DNA of 64,000 nt, taken from positions 627,681 to 691,680 of the forward strand of contig NZ_KK211144.1 of the NCBI RefSeq assembly GCF_000620505.1. Direction: 5' to 3'. A program made the translations under genes and the position numbers. The stretch's first letter is position 1; each line of letters opens with the position of its first letter. The stretch is from Sulfitobacter sp. 20_GPM-1509m. GTDB taxonomy: Bacteria; Pseudomonadota; Alphaproteobacteria; Rhodobacterales; Rhodobacteraceae. This document shows positions 49,351 through 58,623 of this stretch, one piece after another. The notes below the pieces were generated by a model. It did no database searches and was not told where the DNA came from. It saw only the letters and a list, made by a program, of their open reading frames with translations.

Positions 49351-49950
49351 TCAAAGCTGGATATTGGCCACGCCGTCGACGATATCGCCTTCGTCGTTCT
49401 CGTAATATTTGTCAGTCACAACGCCCGGCAGCGCACCGAACTGCTCCATCAGATTGGCCGGGAACCACGTCGACTTGATGCCCTGGAACCCGGGGACCTG
49501 CGTCAGGATATCCGTTGTCGCCTGTGCACAGCGTGCGTCACCGACGTTGCCATAGCCACGGACCAGTTGCAGCACCCGTTCGGCCTGTTCGGCGGTCACG
49601 GGGACCGTCTGGCTGACCACATGATAGGTGCTGCGCGCATGGGCGCTTTTGTAGCTTTGCAGAACCGCAGGCGTGATCCCGTACAGCACGTCACCTTTTT
49701 CCGGCACGCGCGGATGCTTGTACGATCCCGCCGGGTCAAAGATCACCCGTTGCGAACCGTTCACCACCAATGCCGAATGCCCTCCGCTGCCCGAGCGGTT
49801 GTTGACCACGGTCAGCAACGTCAGGGACGGTGCCGAAGGGTCGCGATAGGCGCTGGCGGCAATCACTTCGGCTGGCGAATCGTTCACCGGCTTCGTGGCA
49901 CAGCCCGCCAGCCCTGCAATCAGCGACAGGGCAATCAGGATCGAACGCAT
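49351..49950 (-). CDS. putative lipoprotein of unknown function
   Basis: A 199-residue protein with a lipoprotein signal (MRSILIALSLIAGLAGC; Cys 17 after LAG). The mature part has a beta-rich core (TLLTVVNNRSGSGGHSALVV, then RVIFDPAGSY) and ends DIVDGVANIQL. No enzyme motif was recognised. The gene faces the azlCD operon. Confidence 0.75.
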   Translation of the reverse strand: MRSILIALSLIAGLAGCATKPVNDSPAEVIAASAYRDPSAPSLTLLTVVNNRSGSGGHSALVVNGSQRVIFDPAGSYKHPRVPEKGDVLYGITPAVLQSYKSAHARSTYHVVSQTVPVTAEQAERVLQLVRGYGNVGDARCAQATTDILTQVPGFQGIKSTWFPANLMEQFGALPGVVTDKYYENDEGDIVDGVANIQL

Positions 49951-49992
49951 GGGGGTCAGTCTCCGGTGGTCTTGGCCAAAAGGGTCAAAGGC

Positions 49993-50127
49993 TCAGGAAA
50001 TGAAAATCGCCATCAGAACCAGCACCGCGAGAATCACGATAACGCTCCATTTGGTCCATGCCATGAAACCGTTAAACGTGGCTTCTTGCACTTTTGTGTC
50101 CATCTCACCGTGTTTGTAGTCTGCCAT
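49993..50127 (-). CDS. aa3-type cytochrome c oxidase subunit IV, small
   Basis: A 44-residue gene: starts MADYKHGEMD, with one transmembrane helix at about residues 26-44 (WSVIVILAVLVLMAIFIS). This matches the small subunit IV family of alphaproteobacterial aa3 oxidases. AGGAG lies eight bases before the ATG at 50127. It is far from any other oxidase gene here, which is normal for this subunit. Confidence 0.88.
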   Translation of the reverse strand: MADYKHGEMDTKVQEATFNGFMAWTKWSVIVILAVLVLMAIFIS

Positions 50128-50229
50128 CGGTCAGGCTCCTGTTTGTCTGGGTTGATCCACTTTGGCCGCTGGTTACTGCATTTGCTTGGCCCTGTCACGG
50201 TGTCAATGGCGCGCAGGGTGCATTCCCCT

Positions 50230-50700
50230 TCAGCCCTGTTCGGTGCCTTCGTCCATCGCCTCGGCCAGTCGGAAGCCGATGCGATTGGGGGCCTCTTGCT
50301 CGACCGCCTTGGGCAGGGCGCGCAGCAGGACACTCAGCTGGGTTACATGCTGGATCAGCTGCGTGCGGGCCCCTGTGGGATCAGAGCCGTAAAAGGTAAT
50401 CACGTCCGGGTCAAAATACCCCATCCCCTCGATCCGCAGAACACCCGCGTCACCGCCCGCAAAGCCCATGGCGACCTCGTGTTCGTTGTCCAGTTGCTGT
50501 TCGAAGTTCTTGATGTAAAGCGCCAGCCGCTCATAGGCCCATTGCGCCGGGCTTTTCTGGCTGGCCGGTTTTCCGGTCATGCCCTTGGGGACCGGCTGAT
50601 CCTTGGCATTCGCGGCATCGGGGTTGCTGTGCACCTCATAGAGGCGTGGCATCACATCGGCCTCGATCGCCTCGGCGGTCGTCTTGATCTCGTCGTCCAT
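50230..50700 (-). CDS. DUF6173-family protein
   Basis: A 156-residue soluble protein of a family found in Rhodobacterales (SPAQWAYERLALYIKNFEQQ, EVAMGFAGGDAGVLRI, FDPDVITFYGSD, RIGFRLAEAM). The ATG at 50700 has AAGGGG five bases upstream. The function is unknown. It is 9 bases downstream of the MBL hydrolase gene in the same direction. Confidence 0.75.
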   Translation of the reverse strand: MDDEIKTTAEAIEADVMPRLYEVHSNPDAANAKDQPVPKGMTGKPASQKSPAQWAYERLALYIKNFEQQLDNEHEVAMGFAGGDAGVLRIEGMGYFDPDVITFYGSDPTGARTQLIQHVTQLSVLLRALPKAVEQEAPNRIGFRLAEAMDEGTEQG

Positions 50701-50709
50701 CGTCACCCC

Positions 50710-51753
50710 TTACGCCTTTTGAAAGACAAAAGCCCCGTCGTCGCGCAGCGCGCGCGTGGCCAGTCCCGTCTGGTGAAGGTGCGATAAATGCGCAAAGGCT
50801 TCAACCATCGCAAGCCCGTATTCGCCCTCGCCTATCTTGCGCTTGAACAGCGGCGCATAGCATTCGGTGGCCGATTTGGGTGTGTCGATATACTCCAGCA
50901 GCCGTTTCAACGCGCCGTGGTGGTTGTCGATCAACTGGCGCATCCGTGTGGGCAGTCCGGTAAAGGGCAGCTTGTGCCCGCCCAGAACCAATTGGTCCGC
51001 CCGCGCCAACGGCTCCAGCCGCTCGCAAGCCTCCAGCCATTCGCCAATCGGGTCGGCCATGGGTTCGGTCGCATGAACGCCCACATTGGGGCTGATCGAC
51101 GACAGGATCTGGTCACCCGACAGTACAAGGTTGTCGTCCCGGCTCCAGAATGTGGCATGTTCCGGCGCATGGCCGTTGCCCATGTGAATGTCCCAGGTGC
51201 GCCCGCCGATGTGGATCGTCTGACCCTGCTGGATACGGGTATAGCCCAGCGGGATGGGGGCGACGATATCGGCAAAATTGAACGGCCGCTCGCCCGCGCG
51301 TTTCTGGTACAGTTCCGGGTCCATCCCCGCGCTGCGATAGAACGCCAGCGTTTCGGGCAAGGGGGTCTCCTGAACATCCAGAACCAGCATCCGCGCCATC
51401 AGCCAGGCCGTCCGCGTTGTCACCAGTTCGGCTCCGAACTCACTTTGGAACCAACCCGCCAGCCCGACGTGGTCTGGATGGTGGTGGGTGACGATCACCC
51501 GGCCCACAGGCTTGCCACCCATGGGACCGGCCATCATGTCCTGCCACAGCCTGCGGGTCTTGCCAGTGTCAAAGCCGGTGTCGATCACCGTCCAGCTGTC
51601 GCCATCATCCAGCGCGTAGATGTTGACGTGGTCCAGCTTCATCGGCAGCGGCAGACGAAACCACAGCACGCCCTCGGCCACTTCGACGGCAGTGCCATGT
51701 TCGGGCGGCTCGGGCCACGGGTATCTCAGCCCCTGGGGCGCACCATCAGCCAT
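50710..51753 (-). CDS. MBL-fold metallo-hydrolase
   Basis: A 347-residue metallo-beta-lactamase fold enzyme with THHHPDHVG (metal motif), HMGNGHAPEHA and LVLSGDQIL, so both metal sites look intact. The C-terminal 100 residues are helical. The gene is coupled to the acyl-CoA dehydrogenase upstream (TGATG overlap), which hints at a thioester or lactone substrate, but the reaction is not known. Confidence 0.9.
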   Translation of the reverse strand: MADGAPQGLRYPWPEPPEHGTAVEVAEGVLWFRLPLPMKLDHVNIYALDDGDSWTVIDTGFDTGKTRRLWQDMMAGPMGGKPVGRVIVTHHHPDHVGLAGWFQSEFGAELVTTRTAWLMARMLVLDVQETPLPETLAFYRSAGMDPELYQKRAGERPFNFADIVAPIPLGYTRIQQGQTIHIGGRTWDIHMGNGHAPEHATFWSRDDNLVLSGDQILSSISPNVGVHATEPMADPIGEWLEACERLEPLARADQLVLGGHKLPFTGLPTRMRQLIDNHHGALKRLLEYIDTPKSATECYAPLFKRKIGEGEYGLAMVEAFAHLSHLHQTGLATRALRDDGAFVFQKA

Positions 51754-53465
51754 CAGGCGGCCAACTCGTCAGCGCTCAGCGCCATCAGAGCCTTGGCACC
51801 GGCCTGCGCATGCACCAGCAGCCCCTCATGCTCGGGCAGCAGACGCTGGATGTAGAAACGCGCGAGCTTTTCGCGCGGCCCACCCACGGCGTCCGCAAGG
51901 GCAGCTTTCAGATGCAGATGACCGCCCAGCACCCGCGCAAAGGCGCGCAGGTAAGGGACCGCACCGGCAAATCGGTCTTCCATGTCCTTTTGCGACACCA
52001 GCCATTCGGTCGCCTCGCGCAGGTTCTCCGACGCCTGCCACACCGCCTCGCCCATGCGGGGGAAGCGTTCACGGGCCGCCTCCGCCTGTTCCTCGATGGC
52101 GTCGATCAGCGCGTGTGCTGCCTCGCCGCCGTCCATCATCTTGCGTGCCACAAGGTCCATCGCCTGAATGCCGTTGGTGCCCTCGTAGATCGAGGTCACC
52201 CGCACATCGCGGTAAAACTGCGCCGCGCCGGTTTCCTCGATAAAGCCCATACCGCCGTGCACCTGCACGCCCTGCTGGGCCACGTCGATACCCACATCGG
52301 TGCCAAAGGCCTTGGCGATGGGCGTCAGGAACGCCGCGCGTGCCTTCCATTCAGGTGCGCCCGTGGCGGTGTGCATGTCGATGGCCACGGCGCAGGACAG
52401 CGCAATGGCGCGGGCGGCGAACACGTCCGCCTTCATCGACGCCAGCATCCGGCGCACGTCGGCGTGGTCAACAATGCTGCCTGTCGGCCCTTGGGTCTTG
52501 CCCTGCTTGCGGTCCAGCGCATAGGCCAGCGCATGTTGGAATGCGCCCTCGGCGATGCCGACCCCTTGGGTGCCGACGCCCAGACGCGCGTTGTTCATCA
52601 TGGTGAACATCGCCGCCATGCCACCCTGTTCGGGTCCAACCAACCAGCCTTGTGCGCCGTCATATTGCATCACGCAGGTGGGCGAGCCGTGCAGGCCCAG
52701 CTTGTGTTCCAGGCTGACCACTTTCAGGCTGTTGGCCTTGCCGGGGTTGCCGTCGGCATCGGGGATGTATTTCGGCACCAGAAACAGACTGATCCCCTTG
52801 GTGCCCGCCGGTGCGCCCGGCAGTCGTGCCAGCACCAGATGGCAGACGTTGGCGGCAAAGTCGTTGTCGCCCCAGGTGATATAGATCTTTTGCCCCGTGA
52901 TGCTGAACGACCCGTCGCCATTGTTCTCGGCCTTGGTCGACAGCGCGCCCACGTCCGATCCCGCCTGCGGTTCGGTCAGGTTCATGGTGCCGGTCCACTC
53001 GCCGCTGATCAGCTTGGGCAGATAGGTTTCCTTCAGCGCGTCACTGGCATGATGTTCCAGCGCCTCGATCTGGCCCTGCCCCATCAGCGGCGCCAGTTGC
53101 AGCGCCAGACAGGAGGCACTCATCATGTCGTTCACGGCCGTGTTCAGCGCCATCGGCAGCCCCATGCCGCCATGTTCGGGGTCTGCGGTGATCCCGATCC
53201 AGCCGCCATCGGCGATCGCCTTGAACCCTTCGGCAAAGCCGGGCGAGGTCCGCACCACTCCGTTTTCCAGATGCGCGGGCTTCAGATCTCCGTTGCGTTG
53301 CAACGGTGCCATCACCTCTTCGCACATCTTCCCGGCCTCGGTCAGGATCGCGGCGGTCACGTCGCCGCTGGCCTCCTCGAACCGTTCGGTTCCGCGCACC
53401 TGGTCCAATCCGACCACGTGATCAAACAAGAAAGTGAAATCATCAACAGGGGCGCGATAGGGCAT
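51753..53465 (-). CDS. acyl-CoA dehydrogenase with C-terminal extension (FadE/DmdC-like)
   Basis: A 570-residue flavin-dependent dehydrogenase from ATG 53465 (GAGGAG seven bases upstream). The core domain includes MNLTEPQAGSDVG, the QVHGGMGFIEETGAAQFYRD segment and SIYEGTNGIQAMDLV. An extra helical C-terminal domain (from about residue 450) places it with the long acyl-CoA dehydrogenases, a group that includes the 3-methylmercaptopropionyl-CoA dehydrogenase DmdC of roseobacters. Which acyl-CoA it uses cannot be told. It passes electrons to ETF and so to the ETF-QO encoded at 37-39 kb. Confidence 0.9.
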   Translation of the reverse strand: MPYRAPVDDFTFLFDHVVGLDQVRGTERFEEASGDVTAAILTEAGKMCEEVMAPLQRNGDLKPAHLENGVVRTSPGFAEGFKAIADGGWIGITADPEHGGMGLPMALNTAVNDMMSASCLALQLAPLMGQGQIEALEHHASDALKETYLPKLISGEWTGTMNLTEPQAGSDVGALSTKAENNGDGSFSITGQKIYITWGDNDFAANVCHLVLARLPGAPAGTKGISLFLVPKYIPDADGNPGKANSLKVVSLEHKLGLHGSPTCVMQYDGAQGWLVGPEQGGMAAMFTMMNNARLGVGTQGVGIAEGAFQHALAYALDRKQGKTQGPTGSIVDHADVRRMLASMKADVFAARAIALSCAVAIDMHTATGAPEWKARAAFLTPIAKAFGTDVGIDVAQQGVQVHGGMGFIEETGAAQFYRDVRVTSIYEGTNGIQAMDLVARKMMDGGEAAHALIDAIEEQAEAARERFPRMGEAVWQASENLREATEWLVSQKDMEDRFAGAVPYLRAFARVLGGHLHLKAALADAVGGPREKLARFYIQRLLPEHEGLLVHAQAGAKALMALSADELAA

Positions 53466-53608
53466 GTGCAAACTCCTCAGAATTACGCCGCACCCTTGGC
53501 AATGCCCAGCGCGGTCATTAATGCGGGCGACGGGGGCAGCTTTGCGCGGTAACATGGGCTTTCCCGCCCCTCTAAGGCAACACCAACGCGGCGTCACGCA
53601 CGGATCAC

Positions 53609-54550
53609 ATGAACCAGACCAAAACCCTTCACCTGCAGCCCGATGCCAACGGCATCGCCCGCGCCGCCGCCCTTCTGGCAGAGGGCGCGCAAGTCGCCTT
53701 TCCGACAGAGACAGTGTACGGCCTGGGGGCGGATGCGCGCAACGGGCAGGCAGTGGCTGGTATCTATGCCGCCAAGGGCCGCCCCAGCTTCAACCCGCTG
53801 ATCGTGCATGTGCCGGATGTGAATGCCGCACGCGCGCTGGTGGAGTGGACCGACAGCGCCGACCGGCTGGCTTCCGCCTTCTGGCCCGGTGCGCTGACAC
53901 TGGTGCTGCCGCTGGCGCGCGGTCACGGCCTGTCGTCGCTGGTCACCGCCGGGCTGGAGACTGTGGCTGTGCGCGTGCCGCATCACCCCACCGCACAGGC
54001 CCTGTTGCACGCCGCCCAGATGCCCGTCGCCGCCCCCTCGGCCAATGTCTCGGGCCGCATCAGCCCGACCACCGCGCAGCATGTCCTCGATGGCCTGTCT
54101 GGTCGTATCGCCGCCGTGCTGGACGACGGCCCCTGCCCGGTGGGCGTGGAAAGCACGATCCTGTCGCTGGCGGGTTTGCCCACACTGCTGCGCCCCGGCG
54201 GGCTTCCGGCCGAGGCCATCGAGGCAGCCCTTGGCTCCCCGGTCAGCCGCGATGCGGGCGACGCGATCACCGCGCCCGGCCAGCTGGCCTCGCACTACGC
54301 CCCCGGCGCGCCGGTGCGCCTGAACGCCACCAGCGCACAGCCGGGCGAGGTCCTGCTGGGCTTTGGCAAGGTCACAGGCGACATGACATTAAGCGCCTCG
54401 GGCGACCTCGCCGAGGCTGCCGCCACCTTGTTCGACGCATTGCACCAGCTTGACCGCACCGGCAAACCCATCGCCGTGGCACCGATCCCGCAGACCGGTT
54501 TGGGTGCTGCCATCAACGACCGGCTCAAACGCGCTGCCGCCCCGCGCTGA
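53609..54550 (+). CDS. L-threonylcarbamoyladenylate synthase (Sua5 type)
   Basis: Makes threonylcarbamoyl-AMP for the t6A modification of tRNAs, 313 residues. The N-terminal YrdC core has FPTETVYGLGADARNG, KGRPSFNPLIVHV and SANVSGRISPTTAQHV. A C-terminal Sua5 domain (about 210-313) distinguishes it from short TsaC. It stands alone and is followed by a dispersed repeat. Confidence 0.95.
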   Translation: MNQTKTLHLQPDANGIARAAALLAEGAQVAFPTETVYGLGADARNGQAVAGIYAAKGRPSFNPLIVHVPDVNAARALVEWTDSADRLASAFWPGALTLVLPLARGHGLSSLVTAGLETVAVRVPHHPTAQALLHAAQMPVAAPSANVSGRISPTTAQHVLDGLSGRIAAVLDDGPCPVGVESTILSLAGLPTLLRPGGLPAEAIEAALGSPVSRDAGDAITAPGQLASHYAPGAPVRLNATSAQPGEVLLGFGKVTGDMTLSASGDLAEAAATLFDALHQLDRTGKPIAVAPIPQTGLGAAINDRLKRAAAPR

Positions 54551-54554
54551 CATG

Positions 54555-54613
54555 CTTCATCTTGCCAAATAAACTCCGGGGGCGCGTCGCAAGACGCGGG
54601 GGCAGAGCCCCCT
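54555..54613 (+). repeat. dispersed intergenic hairpin repeat, copy 6
   Basis: CTTCATCTTGCC, AAATAAACTCCGGGGG, hairpin GCGTCGCAAGACGC, then GGGGGCAGAGCCCCC. It fills the gap between the convergent Sua5 and TetR genes, and the TAG stop of the TetR gene begins within it. Confidence 0.87.
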
Positions 54614-55232
54614 AGATCACCGCGACAAACTGCGCCGACACCTGCGCCTCGAACGCCGACGGCGCATCCATGTCCCCGGTCAGATAGCGCTGCAAATGAA
54701 AGCGGAATGCCGCATCCAGTATCAGATATAGGGCCTGCGCCCGCGCCTGATCCGCAGGCTGGCCCAACCGGTCCAGCAACCGCACCACCAGCGCAATCAT
54801 CGCGGCCTCGATCTCGAACACCACTTCTTCGAACGCCGGATCGAACATCGCCTGCGACCGCACGTCATACCACAGCCGGTGCGTCTCGGCGTCGCGGCGG
54901 ATCGACAGGGCAAGCCGCTTGATGAACCGCGCGACCAGCGCGTCCGGCGCATCGCCGGTCCGCACGATGGCGTCCATCTGCGCCACGAACCCCACCTTGT
55001 AGCGCCGCACGCAAAAGCCGATCAGATCGACCTTGTCCTCGAAATAATAATGCAGCGTCCCCACCGCGACACCCGACATCGCGGCAATGTCGCGCAGGCT
55101 GGTGCGCGCATAGCCCAGCTGTTTCAGCGCGGTGATCGCGTGATCAGCCAGTTCCTGTTTTTTGCGTGCCCGCTTGGCGGATTTTGCATCGGCCTGCTGG
55201 CTCAGACGTTCGATTTTATCAATCTTGGTCAA
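54612..55232 (-). CDS. TetR-family transcriptional regulator
   Basis: A 206-residue repressor with the helix-turn-helix TSLRDIAAMSGVAVGTLHYYF. It is the last gene of the operon with the acyl-CoA ligase, ALDH and GMC genes, 21 bases after the aldehyde dehydrogenase. It may repress that operon through the palindrome at 60331-60344 and respond to an acyl-CoA or alcohol. That link is inference. Confidence 0.88.
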   Translation of the reverse strand: MTKIDKIERLSQQADAKSAKRARKKQELADHAITALKQLGYARTSLRDIAAMSGVAVGTLHYYFEDKVDLIGFCVRRYKVGFVAQMDAIVRTGDAPDALVARFIKRLALSIRRDAETHRLWYDVRSQAMFDPAFEEVVFEIEAAMIALVVRLLDRLGQPADQARAQALYLILDAAFRFHLQRYLTGDMDAPSAFEAQVSAQFVAVI

Positions 55233-55253
55233 TATCTTGCCCCGTCCGTCCGG

Positions 55254-56984
55254 TCAGCCCCGCAGGGCGTTGATGAAAATTCCCGGCAACTTAAACCAGC
55301 TTGGCCGGTGTTGAAAGCTGGTCAGCAATCGGCCTACCACATGCTGACGGCGGTTGGTCACGAACCATGGCGGGCGCGGCAGCAATGTCATGCCACCCGA
55401 CAGCAGGTTGCGCGGGAACGGTGCCCAGGGCGCGGTGATCACCACCCGCTCGGGCGCGTCGAACATGAACGTGTTGTGCACAAAGCCGATCCCGCTCGAG
55501 ACGTCCTGCAAGCTGTGCCCTGGAAATGCGCCCCAAGGGCAAGCCGTCGATAGAAATGCCAGCCCGGTCCACGCGTTGATTGCAATGGTGCCATAATGTA
55601 GGTCAGCGATGATTTCTTCGAACCGTTTGCGCCCGATCTGCCGGATCGTGGCGGGGTGGATCAGGATGTTGGCCCCCAGTGTGCCACTTAGAACCTCGTT
55701 GGCATAGCGCACCGCTTCGACCAGATAGGCCGCCGGATCCTCTCCCCCGATCTCGTACGTGGACAAGGCAGGAGCAAAGACCTCGTTGCCGGCAAACCAG
55801 CCATCCGCATCCGCAGGTGCCACGATACAGGCGGGGGCCGTGCCACGGTCGAACCGGTCGGCCTGCGGCGCATGATCGGCAAAGTCCTGCATCCGACCCT
55901 CGGCGCCCGGATAATAGGCCTGCCGTGCATCCAGCCCAGCCATCACCTCGCGCAGCTTGCCCAAAAGCCTGTCCCTCTGCGGCCAGTCGGCGGGCAGGAT
56001 CAGCATCTGGCAGGCCACACAGTTGAAACCCGAGTTGTGCAGTTTCTGCGTCGCAAGATGCTCGGCCTGAAACTGCAAGTCGGCCTCGCTCCAGTTGCCC
56101 GGCACCACAATCGTCGGACAGACCGCGCCCAGTTCCGAGGTGATCGGCTTGTCGATCTTCGGCGTTCCGGCCCGCTTGTTCTCCACGGCTTCCTGACCCA
56201 CGCCCCAGACGATCATGTCGTGCGACGCGGCGGCACCGGTGATGTGGATTTCCTCAACCAGCGGATGGTTGCACAGATAGCCGCCCACCTCGGCCCCGCC
56301 GCGCACGATGCGCAACGCGTCGCGGTCGATCAGCGGCTTCAGCGCGGCCTCAAGGTATTCGGTCAGATAATCGTTCACCGGGTTCATCTTGAGGACAACC
56401 ACCTGATGTTCGGCGAACAGCTTTTGAAAGGCATCCAGCGGAGCAATGGATGCAATGTTGCCTGCGCCCAGCACCAGCGCCAGCTTGCCCTGCCTCTGCG
56501 CGGGCGGCGTATCATAGGCCTGCGCCGTGTGTTGCGGCAGGCTCTGCGCCGTCACATCGGGCTGCATCCAGACATCCGCCGTCACACCCGACAACAGCAA
56601 CCGGTCCCAGATCGAATGCGGCACCACGCGCACCGACAGCTGCCCGTTTGCCGTCTGTCGCACCGGCAAATGCGACAGGAACGTCTTGCCCTCCATCTGC
56701 GACAGCGTCTGCATCAAGCCATTGCACGCCGACATCACCGCATAAGGTCCCGAGAGCCACTCCTCGCCCACCAGCGGAGAGCCTGAAGGGATCAGCTTGT
56801 GCCGCGCCGCCGCTTCGGCCCAACCCTCGGACACCTCCATCAAGCGGTCCTTGATCTCGGACAGGATCGCAATGCGTTCGGCATTGGAGGTCCGCGCCCA
56901 GGCGTCCTTTCCCCCGGACAGCGCGCCAAGCGCGGTGTCAAGGGTACTGAAATCGGGGGTGATGTCCTGTGCTATCTGGTTCAT
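55254..56984 (-). CDS. aldehyde dehydrogenase-family protein
   Basis: A 576-residue NAD(P)-dependent aldehyde dehydrogenase, longer than the common 500. The catalytic Cys is probably that in NSGFNCVACQ, and the Rossmann segment LALVLGAGNIASIAPLDAF is near residue 170. It has an ordinary two-domain ALDH arrangement with a C-terminal region from about 470 that is not usual. Start and stop overlap the neighbours (ATGA with the acyl-CoA ligase). It should oxidise an aldehyde made by the GMC enzyme to the acid used by the ligase. Confidence 0.86.
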   Translation of the reverse strand: MNQIAQDITPDFSTLDTALGALSGGKDAWARTSNAERIAILSEIKDRLMEVSEGWAEAAARHKLIPSGSPLVGEEWLSGPYAVMSACNGLMQTLSQMEGKTFLSHLPVRQTANGQLSVRVVPHSIWDRLLLSGVTADVWMQPDVTAQSLPQHTAQAYDTPPAQRQGKLALVLGAGNIASIAPLDAFQKLFAEHQVVVLKMNPVNDYLTEYLEAALKPLIDRDALRIVRGGAEVGGYLCNHPLVEEIHITGAAASHDMIVWGVGQEAVENKRAGTPKIDKPITSELGAVCPTIVVPGNWSEADLQFQAEHLATQKLHNSGFNCVACQMLILPADWPQRDRLLGKLREVMAGLDARQAYYPGAEGRMQDFADHAPQADRFDRGTAPACIVAPADADGWFAGNEVFAPALSTYEIGGEDPAAYLVEAVRYANEVLSGTLGANILIHPATIRQIGRKRFEEIIADLHYGTIAINAWTGLAFLSTACPWGAFPGHSLQDVSSGIGFVHNTFMFDAPERVVITAPWAPFPRNLLSGGMTLLPRPPWFVTNRRQHVVGRLLTSFQHRPSWFKLPGIFINALRG

Positions 56985-58612
56985 GTCCCTGCGTCCTCCA
57001 TCAGCACGTCACCGTAAATTTCGCGCAGCTTGTTCTTCAGCACCTTGCCGGTGGCACCCAGTGGCAGTTCCTCGACAAAGATCACCCGGTCCGGCACCTG
57101 CCAGCTTGCAACCTTGCCTTCGTATGCGGCCAGAACATCCGCCTCGGACGGATTGGCGCCCGCAACCGGCACGGCCAGAACCACCGGACGCTCGTCCCAT
57201 TTCTTGTGCCGCGCAGCGATGGCGGCGGCGTTGGCGATCTGCGGGTGGGCGATGGCGATGTTCTCAAGCTCGACCGTCGAAATCCATTCGCCACCCGACT
57301 TGATGATATCCTTGGAACGGTCGCGAATGATCATGAACCCATCGGCATCCAGCGTCGCCACATCGCCGGTGTCGAACCAGCCATCCTCGGTCAGCGCGGT
57401 CTTGTCCTGACCAAAGTAGCTTTCGATGATCCAAAGCCCCCTGATCTGCAATTCGCCCTGTGTCTTGCCATCGCGCGGCAGTTCCTTGCCGTCTTCGTCC
57501 ACAATCCTCAGATCCACACCATAGGGCGGCCGCCCCTGCCCCTCGCGCAGGCGCGCTTGTGCGTCGACACTCAGGCCGGTGTGCTTTTGCAAAAGCTGGT
57601 TCAGCGTCCCCAGCGGCGAGGTTTCGGTCATCCCCCAGGCGTGGATCAGTTCCACATCGTATTTGTCACGGAATGCCGCGATCATCGAGGGTGGCAAGGC
57701 CGATCCGCCCACAACGGTGCGGGTCATGGACGCGGCCTTCAGGCCGGTTTTTTCCAACCCTGCCAGCAGCCCCATCCAGATCGTCGGCACGCCCAGTGAC
57801 AGGGTGACCTGTTCGACGTCGATCAGCCGGGCCAGGCTTTCACCGTCCAGTTGCGGCCCCGGCAACACCAGTTTTGCACCAGTATGTGCCGCGACATAGG
57901 GCACACCCCAGGCGTTCACGTGGAACATCGGCACCACCGGCATGACCACGTCACGCGCGGCAATCGCGATCCCGTCCGGCTGGTTGCCCGCAATCGAATG
58001 CAGCACAGTCGACCGATGCGTATATTGCACGCCCTTGGGGTTGCCCGTCGTCCCGGAGGTATAGCACAGCGCGGCGGGCGCGTTTTCGTCCAGCACAGGC
58101 CAGTCGTAACCCGCGTCGCCGGTTTCCAGCAGTTCGTCGAAAAAGATCAACCCGTCCACCATCCCGGCGGCCTCATCGTCACGCGGCCCCAACAGGACGA
58201 AATGCCTGACCGATTTCAGATGCGCGCCCAGTTTGGCCGCCACCGGCAGAAAGGTCCGGTCCAGAAACATCACCTGATCCTCGGCGTGGTTGATGATATA
58301 AATCATCTGCTCGGGTGTCAGGCGCGGGTTCAACGTGTGCGTCACCCGCCCGCTGCCAGCGACGCCAAAATAGATTTCCAGATGGCGGCGGTTGTTCCAG
58401 GCAATCGTTCCGCAGCGCGCGCCCGCGTCCACCCCCAGCTTGTCCAAAGCCTGGGCCAGCCTGCGTGCATTGGCCCCGACCGTGCCCCAGTTCGACCGGT
58501 CCACTATCCCGTCGGTCTCAACCGACACGACCTCGGTGCCACCGTGATAGGTTTGCGCATGCGCGATCAGCGAAGAGATCGTCAGCGGTTGGCTCATCAT
58601 TGTTCCGTTCAT
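56981..58612 (-). CDS. AMP-dependent acyl-CoA ligase (medium/long-chain)
   Basis: ATP-dependent acyl-CoA synthetase of about 543 residues. Motifs are LCYTSGTTGNPKGVQYTHRS (P-loop), HAWGMTETSPLG, DGWFDTGDVATLD and RSKDIIKSGGEWIS, with the catalytic Lys in PLGATGKVLKNKL. ATG 58612 follows AAAGAG; a start at 58627 would overlap the GMC stop (ATGA) and is possible. It lies between the GMC and ALDH genes and would activate the acid they make. Confidence 0.92.
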   Translation of the reverse strand: MNGTMMSQPLTISSLIAHAQTYHGGTEVVSVETDGIVDRSNWGTVGANARRLAQALDKLGVDAGARCGTIAWNNRRHLEIYFGVAGSGRVTHTLNPRLTPEQMIYIINHAEDQVMFLDRTFLPVAAKLGAHLKSVRHFVLLGPRDDEAAGMVDGLIFFDELLETGDAGYDWPVLDENAPAALCYTSGTTGNPKGVQYTHRSTVLHSIAGNQPDGIAIAARDVVMPVVPMFHVNAWGVPYVAAHTGAKLVLPGPQLDGESLARLIDVEQVTLSLGVPTIWMGLLAGLEKTGLKAASMTRTVVGGSALPPSMIAAFRDKYDVELIHAWGMTETSPLGTLNQLLQKHTGLSVDAQARLREGQGRPPYGVDLRIVDEDGKELPRDGKTQGELQIRGLWIIESYFGQDKTALTEDGWFDTGDVATLDADGFMIIRDRSKDIIKSGGEWISTVELENIAIAHPQIANAAAIAARHKKWDERPVVLAVPVAGANPSEADVLAAYEGKVASWQVPDRVIFVEELPLGATGKVLKNKLREIYGDVLMEDAGT

Positions 58613-58623
58613 CGTATTCTCTT

